Shown here: in pieces, positions 55,062 through 64,000 of the stretch
How the letters are laid out: the number at the start of each line of letters is the position of its first letter
Numbering within the stretch: position 1 is the first letter of the stretch
Assembly: GCA_963921195.1 (NCBI GenBank)
Contig: OY992541.1
Span: 14,922,644 to 14,986,643 of the forward strand
Source of the DNA: Pegoplata infirma
Taxonomy: Eukaryota; Arthropoda; Insecta; Diptera; Anthomyiidae
Direction of reading: 5' to 3'
Length of the DNA: 64,000 nucleotides
Program-made: the position numbers and the translations under genes
The notes under the pieces: generated by a model
Database searches by the model: none
Told to the model about the DNA's origin: nothing
What the model saw: the letters and a program-made list of their open reading frames with translations, nothing else

Positions 55062-57713
55062 GGCAGCCTCAGTTACACTCTTTCTACGCCTGATGACAGG
55101 AGCAGTTGACTTTGTTTTTATCCAAGAGCCCTGGGTGCGGGTTGGCAGGGTTTTCGGATTGAAGACCCCTGGGTTTAAGTTGATGGTTGCCAAAGGTGAG
55201 GGCTCACCAAGAGCCTGCATCTTGGCGAAAAATAGCTTAAATATATTCAATTTATCAACTTTTAGTGATATGGATGTTACAGCGGCTAGCTTACAATTAG
55301 AGCTTCATGGGAAGTCTATTTGGCTCGCCTCTGCGTATTTTCCTAATCCGGGGCCAATACCCCCGGAGAATGTTGGCGGTCTGATTCGGGAGTCTGAATC
55401 TAGGGGACACCAGTTACTAGTGTGCTGTGATGCTAATGCACATCATTCGATATGGGGAAGTACAGACACAAATGATAGAGGCGAATCACTTTTGGAGTTT
55501 TTGTTAAGCACTAACCTGTATATTTGTAACAAGGGTAGTGAACCAACTTTCGTTACAAGTACGCGGCAAGAGGTTTTTGACGTAACACTTGTATCAGATA
55601 CATTGTCTGATAGAATTGATGACTGGAGAGTTTTGGAAGACCATTCTTTCTCAGATCATCGCTACATTGAGTTTTTACTCAGGGAGCGTGCCCCGGTTGA
55701 GACAGTCTCTTGAAATCTGAGGAGAACAAACTGGGTTAAATATAGGGAAATTTTTTCTTTGCCTTTGGGTGAAGTACCCTTATCTGAACCGCATAGTTTG
55801 GCGGAAATTGACTGTCTGGTTGACCATATAACAAATGTTTGTAATAGGTCCCTGGATGCGTCTTGCCCTTCTGCAAAGCCCAGAGGGAAAAAAGCCACCT
55901 TGGTGGTCAAATGAGTTGCAGACGAGCAGAGATTCCTGCAGAAAGCTCTCTAATAAGGCTAAATTTTCAAGAGCGGCCGAGGACTGGTTTGCATACAGGC
56001 TGCAACTTAAGAGTTATAAGAAGATGATCAGAAATGCAAAATGTAATTCTTGGAAAAACTTTTGCGGAAACATAGAAGACGTTTCTAAGGCATCCAGGCT
56101 GCGCAAGGTTCTGGCTTTTTCACCTTGCACTCTGGGATACCTGAAAGATCCTAATGGGATGTGGTCTTCCTCCAGTGGAGAGTCGCTGGATCTCCTTTTA
56201 AACACGCTTTTTCCGGGCAATTCCATGACGCCGTTTCAAGCTTTGGAACGTTCTGACGCCCAAGCATCTGAAATTGCTTCGGAAATAATAAATATGCCAA
56301 CATTAATCTGGGCGATAAAAAGCTTCAGGCCCTATAAATCCCCGGGACCTGATGGTATAATCCCGGCTGAGTTGCAGCAAGTGTCGGACTATATAGCCCC
56401 GTTGCTGTATAATCTATACACAGCATGCATCAACTGGTCGTATATTCCTTTAAAATGGAGGGATACCAGAGTCGTATTTATCCCGAAGGCTGGGAAATGC
56501 TCCGAAGGATTTCAGACCAATTAGTCTGTCTTCTTTTTTGTTAAAGACAATGGAACGAATGATAAACTCATATTTGCGTAGAGTGATTGACCCGAGGTTG
56601 CTTTCGACAAAGCAACATGCATACAGTATGGGTAGATCAACGGAAACAGCTCTGCATGAGCTCGTTGGCACCATCGAGAGATCGCTTTCGGTAAGGGAGT
56701 ACACTATGGTGGCCTTTCTTGATATAGAGGGGGCTTTCAATAATGTCATCCCAGACTCGATAATTTTGGCATTGTCTGGTCTAGGAGTAAAGCGTGGGAT
56801 CGTTTTAATGGTGGAAAACCTACTTGCCAATAGACGTATAACGTCTCAATTGGGAGCGTCCGTCATATCTCGATTTGTTAATAGGGGCACACCACAAGGA
56901 GGTGTTCTTTCGCCGCTTCTTTGGAACCTGGCACTGAATTCAATGCTGCTATCTCTAGAAGCACGTGGTTGTTATGTTGTAGCATATGCCGACGATGCCG
57001 CGATAGCGGTAAAGGGAAAGCATCTGCCAACATTGAGGGACATTCTTCAGGGTTCTCTGAAAGATCTGTCTTAATGGGCAACAGACTGTGGTCTAGGAGT
57101 TAATCCAAGTAAAACTGAGCTTGTTTTGTTTACAAGAAAAATAAGATTCCTGCTTTTGATCCTATTTCTCTGGACGGCACTGAAATCACCTTCTCAGATG
57201 GAGCCAAGTATCTTGGAGTATTTCTAGATAGGAAGTTGAATTTCAGGCGTAACATTGAAGAACGGGTGAGAAAAGCAATGATTGCTTTATATTCCTGTAA
57301 AAGGGCCATTGGAAAACGATGGGGTTTTCGCCCTCAAGTCGTTCATTGGATCTATACAGCAGTGGTGCGTCCAATTTTGCTGTATGGAATCATTGTCTGG
57401 TGGCCTGCTTTAGAAACAAAAGCGAACTGTGTCTTTATCACGAAGGTACAGAGAATGGCGTCGATGTGCATCACTGGTGCTCTTCGTACTACACCTACGG
57501 CTGCATTAGAAATCCTCCTTCACCTGATACCATTGGACATATTGGGTAGGCAGTATGCGGCTACGTCGGCAATTCGACTTAATAGCACGCTGCAATGGAG
57601 GAGCAGCGATTGTGGCCGTATCGCGATCTTGAAAAAGATAACAATACCACAAAATGTGGACTGTGCTCCCTCTTTGAGCCTCTTTGAGCGCCACTTTACC
57701 ACTAATTTTGGGT
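55025..57713 (+). pseudogene. LINE D ORF2 (endonuclease and reverse transcriptase), frameshifted
   Basis: The start is near MLRFLQINLHHCKAAS, overlapping the end of ORF1 in another frame. Endonuclease motifs are intact to 55713: FIQEPWVRVGRV, LVCCDANAHHSIWGSTD and DHSFSDHRYIEF. A stop at 55711-55713 and a shift near 55893 follow. The linker and fingers (KKPPWWSNELQTSRDSCRKL; YKSPGPDGIIPAEL) continue to a shift at about 56505. RT core: QHAYSMGRSTETALHEL, VAFLDIEGAFNNV, RGTPQGGVLSPLLWN, VVAYADDAAIAV. A stop at 57072 and a shift near 57140 precede AKYLGVFLDRKLNFR. The frame ends at 57713 without RNase H. Confidence 0.8.
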
Positions 57714-57785
57714 AATAGGGGTACGCCGATTTCAAATCTGGCTACCGTTTATTTGGGTCAGCTCTAGTTTTCGAGATATAGCCTA

Positions 57786-58230
57786 ATACCATGTTCAGAT
57801 TGGCCTTGAAACCCCGTTGAAAGCTCGTACTTTCAATTTAAAAACTCACCTGTTCACACACAACAATTTTGAGACTTACGGAGGTTTTGGAAACTAACAC
57901 ACAAAATATATTTTTTTAAAACTAATTTATTGTGTGGAAATTATTATTTTACATGTTTCAATTTTATTTTTATTTAAAATAAATAAATATTTTGAGGAAA
58001 TTTTGTAAATAAATTGATTTCTTTATTTTTTTATTTTTGGCATTTTCCCATTTTCTCTTTTTTTCATTGTCGCACAGTGGTAAAAATATGAAATTTATAA
58101 GGTTTCGATCGTACTTTCGTTGAAACCTCACTACAAAAAGGTTTAAATTTGTGAGGAAAAATACGTATTTTCAAATGAGGTTTGGCACGAAACCTCGATA
58201 AACGGGGTTTCAAGGCCAATCTGAACGTAC
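57786..58230. mobile_element. 445-bp MITE with TA duplication
   Basis: The left ATACCATGTTCAGATTGGCC and right GGCCAATCTGAACGTAC are inverted, extending through CTTGAAACCCCGTT and AACGGGGTTTCAAG. TA flanks both ends (57784-57785 and 58231-58232). Non-autonomous. Confidence 0.75.
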
Positions 58231-59019
58231 TATAAAGAAACTTTGAAAATAGGCTATTTTTGACATGTTTGTGAGTCTATATTTACCAACACTAGTCTTA
58301 CATCCAAAAAGTGAATGACGATTTTAGGTATGTTGGATATGCTGATTCCAAAAATGGTCTTACTTTTGTTGAGTCATCTTTAGTTTTTGAGATATCGCTA
58401 AAATAAAATTTTTAAATTTATGCCCTCTTTAATTTTGTCTGAATATTTATGCCATTTTTATTAACTCGAAAACTAAAGCTGTCAGAAAAAAGCTAATACC
58501 AGTTTTGGAATCCTGGCATCCAATATAGTTAAGTTCGTGTTTAAAACTGAAGCTCTAAAATTATTTTTGGAAATTATAGCCAAGCAAAATTGGTAAAAAA
58601 CGCACTTTTTCGACTCTTTAACAGCGATTTGCTCGCGAACGCGAGCTGATGGAAACAATTGGATAACAGATTTGGAATCAGCACACTTCAAATCAGTTGT
58701 CAAAGGTCAGGCAAATTGAAAAAGGTCAAATTTTGTCAACCTGTGTAATAGCGCGTCCCGAATTCGGCCTTTTTTCGAATTTGAAAATGCTTGCCCCCTC
58801 AAAATATGGGGATTTATGACCCTTTTACGGGAAAAATAACAAAAAAAGTTTTGGACAAAAAACCAGTTGGCTACCAGCGGCTAAAGATTGAAATCTTAGT
58901 GCATTTTGAAAAAAAAAATTTTATTTGTTTTTTAAAAAATGTATACCAAAATTTGCACAATATCATGCGCGGGTACAAGGGGGGAAAAAAGGGGAAATTT
59001 CCCCCTCCCCCAGACCAAA

Positions 59020-59100
59020 TTTCTAAAAGAAAAAAAAAGAAAAAAAAAAGAAAAAAAGAAAGAAAAGGAAAGAAAAGAAAAAGAAAAAAAAAGAAAAATG
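59020..59100 (+). repeat. GA-rich low-complexity purine tract
   Basis: AGAAAAAAAAAGAAAAAAAG-type purines without interruption; it could form unusual DNA structure. It creates part of a spurious Lys-rich frame at 58791-59204. Confidence 0.8.
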
Positions 59101-59149
59101 GAAATTTTCTAAAAAAATCTCGAAGTCCAATAATTTTTCATAGAAAAAA

Positions 59150-59510
59150 GTCTGAAATTTTAATGGGGAACATTTTTAAATTTTTTAATGAAAAAGTGAA
59201 TTAATCTGAAAATTTTCTGTGAAAAATATCTGTCAATTTTATTATGAATTTTGGCATAAACAAATAACTTAGAATATGCTTTTTTGTATAGAAAAATTTT
59301 ACAGGATCTTAATTTGGTTTATATAAAAAATGTTTGTCTTCTACATAGCAATAGGAAAAATATCTTAAAATCTTAAAAATGTTGATAGTCGAACTTACAC
59401 ATGCAAAACTATTTTAATTTTTTTTTTTTAAAGAATAAACTTTTTCTAAAGAAAAAATTCTCAGAATCTGAGACTTTTTTATGTGAAAAAGGTCTCAAAA
59501 CTTATTTATA
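59150..59510. repeat. Scattered units of the AGAATCTGAGAC minisatellite family
   Basis: TTCTCAGAATCTGAGAC near 59457 and TCTGAAAATTTTCTGTG near 59215 match the unit spacer of the arrays at 970-1340 and 16657-17815. Few and degenerate. Confidence 0.5.
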
Positions 59511-61668
59511 CACTCAAAATAATTCTACAGTAAAAAAATTAGTAAGTGCGTTGGTAACTCAAATCTACTAATAAGTTACCAATTACCAGTATTACAGTAG
59601 TTTTTTTAGTATCTTCAAAGTGCTAAAATTAGTATTTCTTACTGTTTATGAGTAATTTTTGTTGGTAGTTGGTTTTACTAATTTTTTTACTATTTTTAGT
59701 TCATAAAAGTACTAATATACAGTAATTTATTAGGTTTTTAATTTATTTTTGTTAGTAATAATTCCGTAAGGAGGCGCTTGTTTACAAGCAGAGCTACCAA
59801 CTGTTTTTGCTGCAAAATCGTTAAATTTTAATTAAGTGTTGCCATTATGTTACATTTCGGGTTTTTGCTGGTGCTTTTTTGGTTTTGCCGTTTTTTAAAT
59901 ACGCGTTTTTAAAGATAAGGTATTTACGGTGTTTTTTCCATTTTTTTTTAATTTGTGATTTTTATATTATCAATAGATTTTGCTGAAATTTGAAAGTTAA
60001 GCCCAAGACCTAATGAAATTGGGAAAATTTGATCTATGTTTGGACCTTGGCCTCATACAAACAACCCCTTTAAATTTGAATTAAGTGACTCTAACAATTG
60101 ATTTAAATTGTGCCGACGGGGAACTTTCGGTTGTGGCGACTCGCCCCATTTGCTTGCCGACGGCGGCGTTTGCTCTCAATCGTCGGCTAATTTAAATTTT
60201 TGGTTATGGAGTTGTATTTTTGTAATGACGCAATCAAAATATGTATTTTTGATAGAGTTAAATAAAGAAAATTGGGGTTTATTTTCGTAAAAATTTCAAT
60301 ACAATTTATTGTTTTTACAAAACCAATTTACACAGAATTTTGAACAACGCTATGCGTTGTGATCGAATGTGATTTCATCTTAGGTGTGAATTAGGTATAA
60401 GTTCATGTAGTGTGAACGTGGCCTTACTCTATACAGGATTAATGATTTTTTGGGATAAGACTCAAAATAATGCATGAACCTTCGTAATGCATGAAAAATT
60501 AAAAAAAAAAAAATAAGGCTTATGGTAAGCGGTAGGGAACAACTAGTACATATTTTTCCATTTTTTGTGGCTATGCATTACATTGTAATGCATACCGTTA
60601 CTCCCAGTAGATTTAGTCGCCGATATTCAGTTAAAAGAAGCATATTTCTCTCAAAATTGTTTTATATGTGTTTTTTCCAGTAATTAAAGATCTTAAAAAA
60701 AATATCCAATCGGTCCATGTTTGGACTTTCCTACTTGTATTTGTGTACAAATATTTTTATTTTTTTTTTGCTTTTTATCCTTTTTACCTTAAAAAGCACA
60801 TTTTCCATTTTTTTTTTAATTTTCTCTTTTTTCTTGGCGCTGATTTTTGTTTGGTAAATTTTTACCCTTTTCCTACGATTTTTGCGTTTTTTTCATATTG
60901 ATAATGGCGACACTGTTTTTAATAGCGACCAAATGCTCCTTCACAATTCAGCAGCAAGCAGCAAAAATTAAGAGTACACTATTTAATTATAATTTCACTA
61001 AAATGTCGTATTTTTTATTTCTTAACATTGCAAAATCACACATCAAGTTGCAAATACAATAAGTACAGCTTTTATAAATTTATAATTTATAATTAAACAG
61101 GTACTTTATATTTTTTGCCGTCTGCTGCTTGCTGCTGCAGTGTGTGCGAACACTACGTTTGCTCGCGTTAACTGCAGTGCTACCAACTGTTTTTTCTGTT
61201 TGTTTAGTGCGAAAAAGAATTAGAAAAAGTAATAACGCATACCCAGTCACGGAGTGTTTGTAAAAAAAATATATGTTAAATTTATTTAATTAAATTGTGT
61301 TAAAGTAATTAAATATAAATGTTCTTTATTTAGATATGTTCATTAAATAAAATGGCATTAATACTAAAACTACATCAGTTTTTTTGTTAAATCGTTTTTT
61401 ATTTCAATGATTGTGTAAGAAAAAATTCAAGCTGAAGAAGAATATTATATGGATAATATATGGATACACACACGTATACAAAAAAAATGTATGTATAAAA
61501 AAAGCACCCTCTGTAGTAAAAAATTTGTACATACATTTGAACATGTATTGAGAAAATATTATTTCTTTTTTATATTTTTAGCAATCGTTTACGTGGACAA
61601 TCAACGCTACATTTTTTTAAACAGCTTAAGAAGACAAGTAATTAAGTATAGGTTAGGTTATGAAGGAT

Positions 61669-61690
61669 GACGCTGGCGGAAACCAGCGTC
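61669..61690 (-). other. 3' UTR hairpin of LINE E
   Basis: GACGCTGG (61669-61676) and CCAGCGTC (61683-61690) form a perfect 8-bp stem with a 6-nt loop. Its place near the 3' end suggests a reverse-transcriptase recognition structure. Confidence 0.6.
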
Positions 61691-61768
61691 CATAGAGGCC
61701 ACGTAATGGCCCATTATGATTCCTTTAATTCTTTTCCCTCTTCTCTGTTTAGTCCTAAGTTGTTCGCC

Positions 61769-64000
61769 TTATGCGTCCCATTTTGATGCTTTAATAAACG
61801 CCAGTAGAGTCCAAGGATTTGTGCCCTGAAGTTCTGATAAATTCTGAAAAATATAAGAACCAAAAATTTTAAATCTTCTAAATGATAGTGCAGGGCATTC
61901 GCATAAGAAATGGTAGGTGTCTTCTACGGATTCCCTGCACCATCTGCATGTATCATCATTTCTTATTCTAATTGTTACCATGTGTTTACCCAATGTGTTA
62001 TGACCAGTAATGAGGTTAACTGTAGCTCTAAGTTGCTTCCTGTTCATATCCAAAAGAATTTTGCTGTGTTTTAACAGGCTTTCATCCCATAATAATTTTG
62101 TCTGTACACTTCGATCAGAGCTGGACCATTTATTCAACCAAATCGCCCTTGAGTCCAATCTTATTTTCTGACAGAAAATAGAGAGTGGAGGGAACACCTC
62201 AGATTCTGCTGTTTCCTGTGCGAGTTCCGCTCCCCGTCGTGCAAGCTCATCGGCTCTCTCGTTTCCCAGAATATCTTTGTGTCCAGGTACCCAGCACAGA
62301 GTAATATTATGCTGCTCGCTAAGAACCTTAAGCTCTCTGTGGCAGCGGCTGACTACCTTAGATCTGATATCATCACTTTTCAACGCCATTAAAGCAGCTT
62401 GACTATCAATGAAAAATCCAATATCGCATCTGTATATTGGTAACATTGAAATATGCTCAGCTGCCTTGGCTATCGCATATACTTCGGCTTGAAAGATACT
62501 ACAATCGTTGTCCAGACGGTAGGATTCATTTAGGTTAAGCTCCATGCAGTGAAAGCCACTACCGGTGCCCGTCGACATTTTGGAACCATCAGTAAACACG
62601 TTAATTTGTTGAAGTTTTACTCTACTATTAAGCCAATCATCTAGTGAAGGAATCACAATTTTCAGTCTACCATCAGTAACGTTATGTGGGATATCATAAT
62701 CCGTTCTTGTACTCCGTTCAAAACTACCGATAATCTTCGTGTGTCGAACCTGTCTGTTTTTCATAGATCCCGTTTGAATTAGTCTATTTAGGGTAATTTT
62801 TGCATTTTCCTTAATGAAAAGATCAAGCGGTGTCATATCCAGAAGCACTTCTAAAGCTTCGGTTGATGTTGTCTTCATTGCGCCTGTAATACTTAACAAC
62901 GCAATTCTATTCACTCGTTTGATTGAGTCAGCATGAGTCCTATATTCAATGACCGGCCACCATACATGACCACCATAAGTTAGCACTGGTCGGACGACCG
63001 CAGTAAATAACCAATGGAAGAGCTTAGGTTTCAAACCCCATTTCTTCCCGACTAATCTTTGACAAGAGTATAGCGCAGCGTAAGCCTTCTTAATTCGTTC
63101 CTTTAAATTTAACGTCCAAGTTAGTTTTCTGTCTAGTATTACCCCCAAGAATTTAGCTGAATCCGAGAGCTTCAAGCTTACGCCGTTCAGTTTCGGGAGG
63201 TCAAAACTAGGTATCAATCTTTTCCCTGTAAATAAAACCATTTCTGTCTTAACCGGATTTATCTTCAGACCGCATTCCTCAGCCCATACTGAAAGCATAT
63301 TCAAGGAGCTTTCAATTCTATCTGAGATTGTGCTCAGACATTTTCCTGAAGACATAATTAATAAATCATCCGCGTAAGCCACCACGGTTAAGCCGTTTCT
63401 GTCCAATTTCCGTAGAATTTCATCAACAACAAGAAGCCATAATAAAGGAGATATCACGCCCCCTTGTGGAGTGCCCCTCGTTGCTATGGCATGAGTTACA
63501 GTATTACCCAATTCTGATGTAATTTTTCTATGAGTTAGCATCGTCATTAGCCACTTTACAATTGATGTTTCAATTCCAGTTCTAATCAACGCTGAGAGAA
63601 TAGCATCCGATTTAACATTGTTGAAGGCACCTTCAATGTCTAAGAAAACTCCTAGTGTATAGTCCTTAAAGGAAAGTGACCTCTCAATGTGCTGAACAGC
63701 AACATGAAGTGCAGAATCCACTGATTTACCTTTAATGTACGCATGTTGACTACCAGAAATGCTTAAAGGGCATATATTCCTTCTAATATGTTCATCCAGA
63801 ATTCTCTCCAACGTCTTTAACATGAAAGAAGAAAGACTTATTGGCCTAAAGTCTTTCGCAGTGCAATGCTGAATTTTACCCGCTTTCGGTATGAACGCTA
63901 CCTTAACCTTACGCCAGGAAGTTGGAACGTAGGATTGATTTACACAGAACCTAAAAATGCATAATAGTGTATCGCCTATGATATCAATTCCCTCTTGGAT
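61769..64000 (-). CDS. LINE E ORF2, reverse transcriptase and RNase H (partial)
   Basis: Open frame of about 743 codons from the window edge; the ATG at 63823 is internal, since the frame continues upstream with KVAFIPKAGKIQH and DFRPISLSSF. Reverse transcriptase motifs: QHAYIKGKSVDSALH, GVFLDIEGAFNNV (catalytic Asp), RGTPQGGVISPLLW and VVAYADDLLIM. The connection shows AKFLGVILDRKLTW and ITGAMKTTSTEALE. RNase H: VFTDGSKMSTGTGSG, AEVYAIAKA, FIDSQAALMAL and WVPGHKDILGNERADELA, with all four acidic positions present. A CCHC-type knuckle, CRWCRESVEDTYHFLCEC, lies near the C-terminus. No stop or frameshift in the visible part, so the element may be recent. Endonuclease and ORF1 lie outside the window. 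Confidence 0.9.
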   Translation of the reverse strand: MQEGIDIIGDTLLCIFRFCVNQSYVPTSWRKVKVAFIPKAGKIQHCTAKDFRPISLSSFMLKTLERILDEHIRRNICPLSISGSQHAYIKGKSVDSALHVAVQHIERSLSFKDYTLGVFLDIEGAFNNVKSDAILSALIRTGIETSIVKWLMTMLTHRKITSELGNTVTHAIATRGTPQGGVISPLLWLLVVDEILRKLDRNGLTVVAYADDLLIMSSGKCLSTISDRIESSLNMLSVWAEECGLKINPVKTEMVLFTGKRLIPSFDLPKLNGVSLKLSDSAKFLGVILDRKLTWTLNLKERIKKAYAALYSCQRLVGKKWGLKPKLFHWLFTAVVRPVLTYGGHVWWPVIEYRTHADSIKRVNRIALLSITGAMKTTSTEALEVLLDMTPLDLFIKENAKITLNRLIQTGSMKNRQVRHTKIIGSFERSTRTDYDIPHNVTDGRLKIVIPSLDDWLNSRVKLQQINVFTDGSKMSTGTGSGFHCMELNLNESYRLDNDCSIFQAEVYAIAKAAEHISMLPIYRCDIGFFIDSQAALMALKSDDIRSKVVSRCHRELKVLSEQHNITLCWVPGHKDILGNERADELARRGAELAQETAESEVFPPLSIFCQKIRLDSRAIWLNKWSSSDRSVQTKLLWDESLLKHSKILLDMNRKQLRATVNLITGHNTLGKHMVTIRIRNDDTCRWCRESVEDTYHFLCECPALSFRRFKIFGSYIFQNLSELQGTNPWTLLAFIKASKWDA

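Larger units (their letters stand above)
53540..57713 (+). mobile_element. LINE D, decayed I/R1-type retrotransposon lacking its 3' third
   Basis: A short leader, then ORF1 (53664-55061) and ORF2 (about 55025-57713) with multiple frameshifts. It is truncated before the RNase H domain that related LINE C and LINE E carry. The 3' junction at 57713 abuts an unassigned repeat. It is less AT-rich than its surroundings. Confidence 0.8.
57714..61640. other. Unassigned repeat-rich interval
   Basis: Diverged units containing TCTAGTTTTCGAGATAT-like words occur at about 57720-57790 and 58300-58400, with a related stretch at 58470-58570. A MITE sits at 57786-58230. A purine tract (59020-59100) yields a Lys-rich open frame that is an artefact. 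Direct repeats GCTACCAACTGTTTTT occur at about 59797 and 61172, and CAGCAGCAAGCAGCA (about 60946) is inverted near 61125. No gene was identified. Confidence 0.35.
61640..64000 (-). mobile_element. LINE E, 3' part of an RNase-H LINE, runs off the window
   Basis: Minus strand. The coding frame (61769-64000) is followed by a short 3' UTR with a perfect hairpin (61669-61690) and, beyond it, AACCTAACCTATACTTAATT on the minus strand. The exact 3' end is not fixed. Closely similar in layout to LINE C and LINE D. Confidence 0.8.

Noticed and set aside
58791..59204. 137-codon plus-strand ORF with a Lys-rich middle
   Set aside because: Produced by the purine tract at 59020-59100; no domain or context support.
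61631..61668. Telomeric TTAGG repeat at the LINE E 3' side
   Set aside because: GGTTAGGTTA is a single short occurrence, and calyptrate flies lack TTAGG telomeres; probably part of the LINE 3' end.

Overview
This is AT-rich eukaryotic DNA with no host gene I can identify with confidence. The repeat families point to a fly, probably a calyptrate such as a blowfly or house-fly relative. The evidence is: DINE/SGM-like non-autonomous elements with a (GACA)n/(GGAC)n core and a GAGGGTATA-type hairpin; two-ORF non-LTR retrotransposons (LINEs); RNase-H-bearing I/R1-type LINEs; and a short TTTTCTATAGAAAA-cored minisatellite. The species call is inference. There are no prokaryotic genes, CRISPR arrays, rRNAs or canonical tRNAs.

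Layout. 1-16 kb: a TA-flanked 4.1-kb element filled with the ~30-bp minisatellite (351-4462), a gene-free stretch, then two related Helitron-like copies (about 6361-9020 and 10360-11661). Each copy serves as the empty-site reference for transposons inserted in the other. Several small terminal-inverted-repeat (TIR) elements and a LINE fragment follow. 16-33 kb: LINE A, a PHD-finger ORF1/endonuclease-RT LINE broken by at least seven insertions. These are a hAT-like element, three CCCAGC-ended elements, a 4.6-kb CACTG-ended fold-back containing a duplicated tRNA-like SINE, a DINE inside a DINE, and a duplicated retroposed segment. At most junctions the LINE reading frame rejoins once the insert is removed.

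33-52 kb: a nested stack. A DINE copy (32920 to about 52062) was split by 5'-truncated LINE C on the minus strand, with a 9-bp target duplication ATCTGATAG at 32976 and 50297. LINE C was split by a 13.85-kb palindromic element (36072-49924; 6-bp duplication CTCAAC; ends AGTAGG...CCTACT). The right arm of that palindrome was then invaded by an apparently intact LINE B (two ORFs, 333 and 948 aa). The palindrome has inverted arms of about 3.9 kb. Each arm carries the same divergently read 113-codon ORF, which encodes a single C2HC zinc finger with an acidic tail. I do not recognise this protein, and the palindrome is the best candidate here for an undescribed mobile system.

52-64 kb: a 1.3-kb near-perfect hairpin element, a decayed LINE D on the plus strand (53540-57713), a mostly unassigned repeat-rich stretch (57714-61640), and the 3' two-thirds of LINE E on the minus strand, open to the window edge. 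The only uninterrupted long ORFs are those of LINE B and LINE E, plus the paired 113-aa ORFs. Everything else is decayed or non-autonomous mobile DNA.
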